Of a DNA stretch of 64,000 bases, positions 1 to 9,093 are shown in pieces (position 1 is the stretch's first letter; each line of letters opens with the position of its first letter). The position numbers and the translations under genes are program-made. Origin of the DNA: Charina bottae (lineage: Eukaryota; Chordata; Lepidosauria; Squamata; Charinaidae). The notes beneath the pieces were generated by a model. It was given only the letters and a program-made list of their open reading frames with translations, ran no database searches and was not told the DNA's origin. The DNA is taken from NCBI GenBank assembly GCA_023362775.1, contig JALMGJ010000004.1, forward strand, positions 77,149,798 to 77,213,797, in the 5' to 3' direction.

Positions 1-473
1 GAGGTCCGGTTTGCGTATGACCAGCGTATCTAAAAATGGAAGTTTGCCGTCAGTTTCTTTTTCCATAGTGAATTGTATATTGGGGTGGATGCCGTTTAGG
101 TGGTCCAAAAATTTCTCCAGTTCTTCTTCAGTATGACTCCAAATTGCGAAGGTGTCATCCACAAACCGGAACCAGACTGTTGGTGTAATGGGTGCCGATT
201 CCAAAGCCTGTTTTTCAAAGTGTTCCATGTAAAAGTTTGCTATGACTGGGCTCAGGGGGTTCCCATGGCAACGCCATCCATCTGTTCGTAGAACTCATTC
301 TCCCATTGAAAGTAACTAGTTGTTAGGCAGTGTTGAAATAAAGCTGTAATGTCTTCTGGGAAGATTTGCTTGATGAGTGCCAGGGTGTCCCTTACTGGCA
401 CCTTGGTAAACAGGGAGACCACGTCAAAGCTGACCAGTTTGTCCATGTGGTTGAGTTTTAGGGTGCTGAACAA
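1..473 (-). pseudogene. Penelope-like element reverse transcriptase, partial and frameshifted
   Basis: Read on the minus strand this encodes the core of a Penelope-like (PLE) reverse transcriptase. The palm motif DVVSLFTKVP lies near the right end, followed by GVAMGTP. The expected continuation, LSPVIANFYMEHFE, is in another frame because one C is missing from the C run at 255-259. The catalytic FVDDTF motif follows (about 149-167) and the frame runs off the left edge of the window. The N-terminal third of the RT is missing: homology stops near 474, where an oppositely oriented PLE terminal segment begins. PLE RTs copy the element's RNA and are usually fused to a C-terminal GIY-YIG endonuclease, which would lie outside the window. 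The frameshift and 5' truncation make it non-functional. The RT class is clear; the family name is not determined. Confidence 0.88.
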
Positions 474-505
474 AAACCCCCACCTAATCTCCTATAATTT
501 AGCTC

Positions 506-513
506 TATAAATA
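506..513 (+). promoter_or_regulatory. TATA-like box upstream of PLE ribozyme motif
   Basis: The sequence TATAAATA lies about 60 bases upstream of the hammerhead-like core in the plus-strand PLE terminus. Its position would suit an element promoter, but the local sequence is AT-rich and no start site can be shown. Confidence 0.2.
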
Positions 514-567
514 GAACATTGCCACTCTACCTGGGCACAGAGATTTTGCTTCTATCTGTGCTCCTGC

Positions 568-608
568 CCTCTGAAGATGCTGGCCACAGATGCTGGCGAA
601 ACGTTAGG
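568..608 (+). ncRNA. Hammerhead-like ribozyme motif in PLE terminus (family 1, copy 1)
   Basis: Read 5' to 3': stem I strand CCU (568-570), core CUGAAGA (571-577), an extra U (578), stem II GCUGGC (579-584), a 7-nt loop, stem II' GCUGGC (592-597, pairing with two G-U wobbles), GAAA (598-601), then CGUU (602-605), then stem I partner AGG (606-608). CUGANGA, GAAA and NUH are the conserved hammerhead positions. Stem III would be only the self-complementary ACGU, so activity would probably need two molecules or tandem copies. The extra U before stem II departs from the textbook core. It recurs in the second PLE family of this window, which argues that the architecture is real. Activity is not shown. 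Confidence 0.6.
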
Positions 609-700
609 AACCACAACTTCCAGAACACGGCCACACAGCCCGGAAGACCCACAACAGCCATCGAACTCCGGCCGTGAAAGCCTTCGACAATACATAATTA

Positions 701-1355
701 AGTATAATTAATTATTATAATAATTATGATTTATTCTGTATGTTGGTCTACTAGTTGAGTCAAGATTTAGTATATCTCCTGATTATGGTAACTGTAAGCA
801 CATCTCCTGAAACTTAATACTGAGGGACTCTGAGGCTATTAGCCTTGAGTGGTATGTCAATTCTGAAGTTCTGGGGGGGAAAAAACCAACCTGTTGCGTT
901 GGTTTAAAGAACGCCCATTTAATGTGCTCACCAATATTCTGGTTTCTCTTCAGAATATAGAAGTCTTTTCCTCACCAATAAGTCTCTATCTTAAATTCAT
1001 ATTTTACTCCTACTGATCTTGTCTGTTCTGATCTAAATATAAATCCCAGTTCTCTTTATTTACATGAAATGAAGACAAAAGACCATGTAGGTGGCAGGAA
1101 CGATATTTGCTTCCATAACTGATACCTGCTTATGTAACTAAGGTAACTGGTATCACTGCCATCAACTTAAATGTGCAGTCAGTTTATTGCTATCACTGTA
1201 ACATATATAATTACTACCTGCAACAGCAGCTGTGTTAGAAAAACAAGCATTCCTTCTCCATATCTGACACCCATTGTAACTACTGTGGAATCCTTCCACC
1301 TGACAACGTCTTCTTTGTTGTTATTCAATTCTGTGTACAAATGATTTTCCCACAG
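701..1355. other. No recognised feature
   Basis: AT-rich sequence with no open frame, repeat family or RNA gene that I can recognise. Confidence 0.5.
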
Positions 1356-1439
1356 AGATTTGTGGGCTCCTACCCTGATGATGTTCTGAAAGGCCTACAA
1401 ACTTGGTTGTGCTCCCAAGGTGTTTGTGGAGTCCCGTTG
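1356..1439 (+). other. Exon-like 84-bp open segment, probably repeat-derived
   Basis: An 84-bp stretch open in all of its 28 codons is preceded by TTTTCCCACAG (acceptor-like) and followed by GTGAGT (donor-like). The peptide contains DDVLKGLQTWLCSQG and matches no protein I know. The DNA GTTCTGAAAGGCCTACAAAC resembles the segment at about 28650 that leads into a LINE-type 3' end, so the simpler reading is a fragment of a dispersed retroposon with chance splice-like borders. Confidence 0.2.
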
Positions 1440-1487
1440 GTGAGTTTTTATCTACAGTATTTATCTACCATCTATCTATCTATCTAC

Positions 1488-1819
1488 AGGGGCATGGTGG
1501 ATCAGCAGGTAAGACGCCAGGCTTGTCGATCAGAAGATCGCAAGTTCGGAGGTTCGAATCCCTAGCCCCGCGTGACTGAGTGAGCTCCCGCACTCGTCCC
1601 AGCTCTTGCCAACCTAGCAATTCGAAAGCATGCAAATGCAAGTAGATTAAAAGGTACCACTTCGGTGGGTAGGTACCAGTGTTCCGTGCGCGTCATGCCA
1701 GCCACATGACCGTGGAAGCGTCTTTGGACAATGCTGGCTCTTCGGCTAACAAACGGAGATGAGCACTGGCCCCTAGAGTCAGACACGACTGCACAAATGT
1801 GCGGGGGGAACTTTACCTT
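1488..1819 (+). mobile_element. Sauria-type tRNA-derived SINE, near full length
   Basis: The element starts at GGGGCATGGTGG. A tRNA-like head follows, with box B GGTTCGAATCC at 1551-1561, a perfect pol III B-box. The body contains GCATGCAAATGC, CCACATGACC and GGCTCTTCGGCTAACAAA. The end contains GTCAGACACGACTGCAC and GGGGGGAACTTTACCTT. This 3' part resembles the end of BovB LINEs, whose machinery is thought to mobilise Sauria SINEs. ATCT repeats lie on both sides (about 1468-1487 and 1937-1979), so the SINE landed in, or now borders, a tetranucleotide array. Further copies lie at 22.9 and 48.4 kb. Confidence 0.88.
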
Positions 1820-1936
1820 ATCTATACCTATACCTATACCTATACCTATACCTATACCTATACCTATACCTATACCTATACCTATACCTATACCTATACC
1901 TATACCTATACCTATACCTATACCTATACCTATACC

Positions 1937-1978
<42 letters not shown>

Positions 1979-1979
1979 A
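1820..1979 (+). repeat. (CCTATA)n hexanucleotide array followed by (TATC)n
   Basis: About 19 uninterrupted hexamer units (to about 1936) grow directly out of the SINE tail and are followed by about ten TATC units. The hexamer is one base away from the ACCTTT tail unit of Sauria SINEs, so it probably expanded from a mutated tail unit. Confidence 0.95.
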
Positions 1980-2486
1980 TCTACACACACCCTCTCTCTC
2001 ACACACATGTACAGTATTCATCTCCCCACACATACATACAGACATTATTTTTTTCTAAATAAATCCTGGCATTTGGAAATATTAAATTAGGAAATAACAC
2101 CAGAAAACTAATTCTCATGCTTTCCAGAACAGTCAATGTAACATTTCATGATTAATGATAGCAGCTAACAGCAGGCTATCTATATATGTATTAGAGGGGA
2201 AACATTGAAAGAAGCTTACAATTTAGTACTGTTTGCTGTTGTGTGATAATACCTACTCTGGAAAGACATGGCATTTATTTTTTTAAAGGTTGCTATACCA
2301 AGAGGCATGAGTTCAGAATGCATTTTGTTTAGCATTCTTAGACCAACTACAAATAAATACTTTTTGGACATATACTTACTACCTCAAACATACAGCAATT
2401 TAAATATTTCAGATAGTACAGTGTCCCTCTGCTGAAGCCATATGTATGGTGACAGAATCACACCTATTTTTTTATTTATACTATTG

Positions 2487-2668
2487 ATGTATGCATGTAT
2501 GTATGTATGTATGTATGATCTCAATTAACTTAAAAAACCCCAAAATCATTGCATTTGCTGGGGAAAGAAACATAATACAATAGAATAGGGGAAGCATTTG
2601 TTCAATATTCTACAGAAAAAATGGAAGATAGTTGGTATGTCAGTTCCATTGTTGAAATTCTGTATATG

Positions 2669-2721
<53 letters not shown>

Positions 2722-2731
2722 TCTCTCTCTT
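2487..2731. repeat. Short (GTAT)n at 2487-2517 and (CT)n at 2671-2731
   Basis: Two simple repeats with about 150 bp of AT-rich sequence between them; the CT tract is slightly interrupted near its end. Confidence 0.95.
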
Positions 2732-2839
2732 CCAAATCCATTTGTTTCACATGTATATACAAAGGAATATGATTTACATTTCCTGAATTAAAAATTGGAT
2801 CAGAATATATCAGCCCTTCAAGGTAGTCCACACCAGGAA

Positions 2840-3535
2840 ACCAAAACCAAGAATACTAATACTATTTTTATTGTAAGGTTATAGTAACAGAATCTTGCAA
2901 GTCTGAAAGCACTTCCCCTCTCCCCTGCCTTTAAATTCCAGAGAACTAGGGAGGGTCAATTCTGAGATGCTTTCTCCACCCCTATTCCAGCTTTGGACTC
3001 AGATTTCTCTTATCAGACTATAGCCTAGGCTGCGGATCCCCCTCCTGTCTCCCAATGTTATTATCATAGTCCATTACAGAATATTTCATCAATTGGACTT
3101 CTCTTTATTTTGAAATGCAATATTCCAGTTTAAAACTATACAGAAATGTCTGCATTACAGAAAATTGCATATGAAGAGGCATCCCATAGATAACATAGCA
3201 TATATAAAATTATATATTAGATTAAAGTTTTTCTACATAATAAAACAAACTGTATACAAAAATGTGTAGGAACTTTGGTATTTACAGAAGCAATACATTT
3301 CAACAAAATTATGACATCATAATGAAAGCTCCACCCATTATGTAGTTGCATGCAATATCATAATGCAAGTACAAAAGAGGCTGAGTTTGCCTACAGAGGC
3401 AATTAAGATTTCTTCATTGCCCTACCTTCATTGCCCGACTGTTTTTGATAATGCCCATGGATAGAAATTTTTATACAAACTTAAAAATTATTTACAAACA
3501 GATGTAAGAATTAAGGAGAAATGAGATGGGACGAT
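2840..3535. other. No recognised feature
   Basis: AT-rich sequence without a recognisable gene or repeat family. Confidence 0.5.
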
Positions 3536-3537
3536 AT

Positions 3538-3795
3538 AGATGAGATGAGATGATGAGATGAGATGAGATGAGATGAGATGAGATGAGATGAGATGAGATG
3601 AGCTTGAAAATACCTGAATATTATAGAAATGATAACAGATTTGTCCACTCCTATTTGTCCACACAATATTCTACTTGGATAGTTCAGTTCAGAAAATATG
3701 ACATATGGAACAATCTAGATTCCTTCCTTCCTTCCTTCCTTCCTTCCTTCCTTCCTTCCTTCCTTCCTTCCTTCCTTCCTTCCTTCCTTCCTTCC
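3538..3795. repeat. (GAGAT)n at 3538-3602 and (TTCC)n at 3719-3795
   Basis: A pentanucleotide array of about 12 units and a tetranucleotide array of about 19 units, about 120 bp apart. Confidence 0.95.
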
Positions 3796-3949
3796 CCATC
3801 ATTTTGTTAAGGCTACTTCATTACTCCAATTAACTCTGCAAACATATTTTATGATTCACTGAAGACTACTCATAGACTATTCATTTTTAGCATTTTAATA
3901 AAAAGGAGGATCCATAATAATAACAATAATAATCATAAAAATATTATTA

Positions 3950-4360
3950 TTGTGTTTTATTTATTTATTTGTCAAATTTCTTGGTTGCCTAACTCCAAAA
4001 TGAGTTCGCAAGATTAAAAGATAATAACATGATATATAAAATGAACATACTGTACAACATTGTAGAAAAGCACAAGAGATACTGTATATGAGGGAATAAC
4101 ACAACATACTTTAATCTCACCCCAATTAAAACATTCTAATAGAAGACCTGGTGGGGGGGGAGAACAGGATTTTAGAGACCACTTGAAGGTGGGCAAGATG
4201 GGGGCCATACAGATCTCTGCAGGTGTGCTATACCAAAGGTAGGTGCAATGACAGGGAAAGCCTTTCTGGGTTCCACTAAATTGCAACCAATCCTGTCAAA
4301 GTGAACAGGAACAACAGACACTGTGGGAAAGAGGCAGTCCCTCAAGTAACTAAGCTCTTT
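3950..4360 (-). mobile_element. Squamate retroposon-like repeat, class uncertain
   Basis: The left end, TTTATTTATTTATTTG, reads on the minus strand as an (AAAT)n-type tail. Inside are segments such as GGGGGCCATACAGATCTCTG and AAAGCCTTTCTGGG, typical of an abundant squamate dispersed repeat. The copy at 49215-49990 appears related by its tail and by its general wording. No coding frame survives. I cannot name the family with certainty. Confidence 0.45.
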
Positions 4361-4362
4361 GG

Positions 4363-4600
4363 AGTCCTTGGTGCCCTCTGAACCTGGTTGTTTGCTTGCA
4401 ATTACCCAACTAGGTAACATCACCAGTGCAAGTCAGTGAGAGTCAGTCTCTCGCACTGATGATGTTACCTAGTCAGGTAATGAAATGTCTGCAAGCAAAC
4501 AACCAAGCTCAGAGAGCACCAAAGACTCCACAGTCCAACCCTGAGCTATATACTGTATGTTCTCCTCTATTGGAACTAAGCTCTTTGTCATGTACGGCTT
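4363..4600. mobile_element. PLE terminal segments, family 2, head-to-head inverted pair
   Basis: Two copies of the same roughly 80-130-bp PLE terminus face away from a short centre. The left arm (minus-strand sense, about 4363-4429) holds GTTGTTTGCTTGCAATTACC and AGGTAACATCACCAGTGC. The right arm (plus-strand sense, about 4453-4600) holds GCACTGATGATGTTACC, GCAAGCAAACAACCAAGCTC and CAAAGACTCCACAG. A similar pair occurs at 56165-56377. The right arm carries a complete hammerhead-like motif; the left arm lacks exactly the GAAAYGUC box. No PLE coding sequence remains nearby. Confidence 0.75.
4453..4492 (+). ncRNA. Hammerhead-like ribozyme motif in PLE terminus (family 2, copy A)
   Basis: Stem I strand GCA (4453-4455), core CUGAUGA (4456-4462), extra U (4463), stem II GUUACC (4464-4469), loop UAGUCA, stem II' GGUAAU (4476-4481, all six pairs formed with one G-U), GAAA (4482-4485), UGUC (4486-4489), stem I partner UGC (4490-4492). 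CUGAUGA, GAAA and GUC are the canonical hammerhead residues. The layout, including the extra U and minimal stem III, matches the family 1 motifs although the stem sequences differ. This is the most canonical copy in the window; cleavage would fall after C4489. Confidence 0.65.
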
Positions 4601-6060
4601 TTTTAGCTGATAGGTGAACTCTGACCTAGAACAGAAAGAAGGCTAGTATATTGCAAGGAACACATCATTAGTCGCTTTAATACTGTATTAGGAAAGGTTT
4701 GGTATAATGAAGGTTCAATCTGAAAATAATTATTGTTTAGACTCAGGAGAATCATTTTAAAGACTGATAGGAAGATATTAGAGAAGATTAGTGTAGTTAA
4801 GAAAAAGATAGTTATTGTAGTTTGAGGCAAGGAATATCATGCCTCATTAACCTATCAGAATGCTTTGAGGATATTTTTGCTATACCAAGGAAAATATGTG
4901 GTATATTGCACATGGATTTTTCTGACAACAATTGATAAAGTTTCATATCTAAAGCTAATGTATAAGTTGCAGAGTTATGGAATTAAATAAGTGGAATGGT
5001 AGCCTCTGGGATTAGGACTTTGCTTTATTGCCAGTGAGAAAAAGCATAAGCAAAAGCATTTAAGACTGGAAAAAATAAGTAAGGAAAAAGATGTTAAAAA
5101 GAAACCGTATCTCTGAAATTTAAGGTGCCTTTATTATATAGCACCATTTTACCCATAAAATACTGACAGGCCTTTCCATTAGAAATCTGAAGAGAGCAAA
5201 TGAATAGTCCATGCTCATAACCCAGCTTGAAGGAGAAAACTTTTATTAACTACAGAGATACAATAAAGGATTTAGTTAAATTCTCCTTTACCTTGAAAAT
5301 CTATTTAGAACACTGTATTTCATTTTTTTTAGTTTTGCAAGTTATTAATTTCCCTTACTGTAACAAAGAACATAATGACAACCACTATAGGAAGGACAGG
5401 AAGTAAATCATAGCTTTATATTGCAAAGATTTGGCACCTGGGTATGTATATATGTATTCCTTCCTTTCCCTGTTGGGAAGCAAAAGTGGATAAAATTGTC
5501 AGTGGTGTAATCTTGATTGTTCAGCTCTTAGGATTTAGGGAATGTGTATCCATTCAATTGCATGTAAAAAGATAACAGAAACACAATTGGTTTTGATTTC
5601 ATTATAGGCAATGGGTCATACTGAGGAGAGAAGACTAGGCATAGGACAGATCATGTGGCATAAACAGTTTTATCCTTCAGCATCTGCCATTCTCCAAAAC
5701 CTCAGGCAGCTGAGTTGCCTAGCTGCCACTAGGAGAAGTGCCACTTTTGCCTCAATAGCAAACAGAATACTAATTATTCTATGCTAATTATTAGTGTTCA
5801 GAAGAGATGTCTCTGCCAAATAGTAAGTATATTTGAATTGGAAACAGGATACCAATTACACTGTAGACTTTCATTAGTGGAATCTGAAGATTGAGATGGC
5901 AACAAAGTTGCAATCTCTAGAACATTAAAAGAAATTCCTCAAACATTCCTTAGAAATAATTAATATTCCATGAACATTTTACAATGAAAAAGGAATAGTG
6001 AATATATTCCTTTAAGAAGTATATACTAGTGTCTTATTAAAGCTGGTTCCAGAAAATATT
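4601..6060. other. No recognised feature
   Basis: AT-rich sequence without any gene, structured repeat or convincing open frame that I can identify. Confidence 0.5.
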
Positions 6061-6088
6061 AGGGAAGTTGTCGTATGTGAATGCCAAA

Positions 6089-6162
6089 GAGGAGGAGGGG
6101 GAGGGGGGGAGGAGGGGGAGGGGGGAGGGGGAGGAGGGGGAGGAGGAGGAAGAGGAAGAGGA
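6089..6162 (+). repeat. GGA/GGGGA-rich purine tract
   Basis: About 74 bases of almost pure purine with GGA and GGGGGA units, ending in GAAGAGGAAGAG. It could form triplex or G-rich structures, but this is only a composition argument. Confidence 0.9.
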
Positions 6163-6465
6163 GATAATCTTAGACAGTGGGTTGACCAGCGACCAAATTA
6201 TAAGATACAAAGTGATCTGTAGAAATAATATTTTCAATTTGATCTGTATGAGAAGATAATCATTTACTGCTGAGAAAATGACTGAATCATTCACTCATAA
6301 AAAGGTGATCTGTGGGATGAAAAGCTTGTGTTTCATAACAGTAAGATATTTTCCACTGAATTAAAACATTAGCAAATATCCATAGTGTACACACTAAAAG
6401 CTAGGTACAACAGGATCATATTTTCAAAGATGAATGAAGGAAATTAGTCCAGATAATTTGAAAGT

Positions 6466-6690
6466 AAATATGCCTTCAAGTCATGTTTGGTCCAATGGGC
6501 ATATCCATGCAGTTTCCCCACACTATAGAAGCAAATTGCCATTGCCTTCTTACAGACTGTTTTTATGACTTTCCAGTCTAGTGAACAGCCCCATAACTCC
6601 CTAATGTCTCCGAGCCAAGTACTAATTTCACATAACCCTGAATTGCTCCAAGTCTAGACAAGGTCAGCAAGATGGTATGGCTTGCAAGAA
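6466..6690 (-). mobile_element. 5S rRNA-derived SINE
   Basis: On the minus strand the first 100 bases match 5S rRNA: GCCATACCATCTTGC, then CAATTCAGGGTTATG, then TTAGTACTTGGCTCGGAGAC, which includes the internal pol III control region and box C area. The tail contains AGAAGGCAATGGCAA and ends TGACTTGAAGGCA, resembling tails of other squamate SINEs moved by RTE/BovB-type LINEs. It is diverged, with no clear target duplication. It is not a functional 5S gene because homology ends mid-gene and runs into the SINE tail. Confidence 0.75.
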
Positions 6691-6699
6691 ATGCACAGC

Positions 6700-8400
6700 A
6701 ATTCATGAAATTACTGTGAAAAACCAAATACCTGGTTTTGCTAATAAATCTTCAGTAAGGAGGATTATCTTTATAGTAAAAATGTATTAAATTTTCTATA
6801 CGATATATGTACAATTACCTTGGCTCCATATTTAATTCCAAAAAGTTAACTTTTAGTGTTGGATATTAATATAAACACTTGTCCTTGATACTATAATTAT
6901 TTGCTACATGCATTTTTGCACTATTCTGATTCTGACTCATTTACATAACTCCATGCATAAAAGATGATTGTTTAGAAATTACATACTTGATTCACCCCTA
7001 CATAATGCATTTCACCTTGATTTTTTTCTTTGTAACCATTTATTTAAAGTATGACTGTATTTAAGCATATTTTTATTTACGTCTTTCCATCTAACTTCTG
7101 ATGTTAACAGATCTACACCCAGTGCACAGTTCTGCAAAATAAAGGCTTTATATCTTAAGCTTATAGATTTATGATGCATTGAATGATACTGGTTGTGTAG
7201 ATTTTTATTGAAAGCCTCTCCAGGAAATGAAAAATAAAAGTTGAAGGTAGTACTTAAACCATTAATGGTGTTGCGTGATAGAAAATGATAATTATCCCTC
7301 TATGAATAAATTAAAACAATTGATTACATCAATTATCTGCTCAATCTATAATACAATCAAATCAGCTAGACATAAAAAAGGTATAGCTATTGAAATGTTC
7401 ATTATAAAAGCAATTGTACTGAATGTGCATATGGATATGTGTATGCAGATGAAAATGTTTCTACAGATGATATATGAATGCCAAACAAGTAGTAGCATAG
7501 AAATTTCAACACTGAATGTGAAATAGCTCCATACAGAATGCTTAAATTTCATGTCTGAACATAAATAAGTTATGCATCAGAATACCCTGAAAAATCTTAA
7601 TGCCAGTTATGAATGACTTACCCCTCCCAAAATTGTTTGTTTACATTACTCTTTCATCCAGAAAGCTTTCTTCATGGGCAAGCTAGTCACACACTGACAT
7701 TTAAGCTTGGTTTCCCATATTTAAGATGGTTACAGCAGTGCTTTGATTTGTTTTCTAAGCAAAATAAAGTAATAATAATAATAATAATGAAAAAGATTGC
7801 TACAGCTACACAACACTAGATTACCCAGAGAATGAAAATTGCTTTGAAACTTAAAGTTGAATTTCTAAGTTACATTATTTTAAACATTTTCCCCTGTTCA
7901 TTTTCATAATGTAAGTTTTATACCCAAGTATACTGAGAAGGTCAGTTACTTCATATACCTCCTGACTGGTGGGCTTGCAGTATAGCTTCTTCAGGCGAGA
8001 TTCCAGCTTTCATGGAAGAGCACTGGCACATCCATGCTACCGCTGGGCTTTATTTGCTCATATGTACTGTATATACATATGTAGCATTATATAATATGTA
8101 TACAAATATAAAAAATATTAAAAAGCACTTGAAACACTAAAGTTCTGTCAAAATTGGGGGAATTTGAGGCAATTCCAGTTGGTGGGAGTTGCCTCAACTT
8201 GTTTTGCAGTTCTATTGCTCTTGATAACAAACTTCAACACTATCTGCCCACCCACACAGTTTCATGACACATCCCCATCTCCCAAAAATGTCTTCTGTAT
8301 TTCAGTACTAATAAAATATTTCTTATTCCTTGTTGTAGGGAATAGGAAGAAAGGAACTGTTATAGCTCTGCAACCAGGCTACTGATTGTTGTTGTTGTTG

Positions 8401-8432
<32 letters not shown>

Positions 8433-9050
8433 CTCTCATTAGTTAGTTGGAGGAAACACTGATTGTTCTCAGAATTTCAGGATAAGTAACAGTGAAAATG
8501 ATTGCATGACTGTATGAAAATGCATTATACAATGAAATTGTGGCAGTGTGGGTGTTCCCAGGATATTCCTGCTCAAATCAAATCAAAACAAAAAAGGAGG
8601 AACAACATGGACTATTCAGTTTGGAAACAGAGTCACCTGGAGGCCCCATAATGTTTTAAAATTAATAATTTACACTCCATATTAAAAGTTCTGTTTTGAC
8701 ACTGTTTTGAGTTGGATCTTTACTCCTGTTTTCTGTACAGCCCCTAGTAGTAAACAGAAAATATATTGTGTTCAGTCCCATCAATCAAGGAGTGTGATCA
8801 ACCTCTGTCTTTAGACATAGTATCATTGTCTCACATTTCTTCCTGAGAATAATTTCCTCATGAGGAAACTTTTTCAGAGATTCAACTTCAAGGTTTCCAT
8901 GGTTCTTTCCATTTTGCCAAAAAAGGTGGCAAGACTCCAGTTCAGGCTTTCCAGTTTAAATCAAATTTATCAGTTTTGATTTTTTTTTAAGTAATATTTA
9001 TGGTTAGGCTTTATTATTGATAAAAATAAACATCATTTTGAGCAGAAACA

Positions 9051-9093
<43 letters not shown>

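Larger units (their letters stand above)
476..700 (+). mobile_element. PLE terminal repeat (pLTR-like) segment, family 1, inverted to the adjacent RT
   Basis: This segment contains a block (about 555-700) that is nearly repeated at 44480-44595: CTCCTGCCCTCTGAAGATG, then GGAACCACAACTTCCAG, then CACAGCCCGGAAGACCC. Blocks of this type are abundant in squamate genomes at PLE ends. It carries a hammerhead-like motif on the plus strand and a TATA-like box upstream. It abuts the 5'-truncated RT at 473/476 in the opposite orientation, an arrangement known for Penelope elements, whose 5' ends often carry inverted partial copies. The right border, around the ACAATACATAA sequence, is approximate. Confidence 0.7.

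Noticed and set aside
1488..1565. Possible tRNA gene with a perfect B-box
   Set aside because: No cloverleaf closes and the sequence continues into the Sauria SINE body; it is a SINE head.
1731..2090. 119-codon frame of Pro-Ile repeats
   Set aside because: It is the CCTATA and TATC arrays translated; simple-repeat artefact.
6568..6690. Possible 5S rRNA gene
   Set aside because: The match is diverged, incomplete at the 3' end and continues into a SINE tail; a retroposon, not an rRNA gene.
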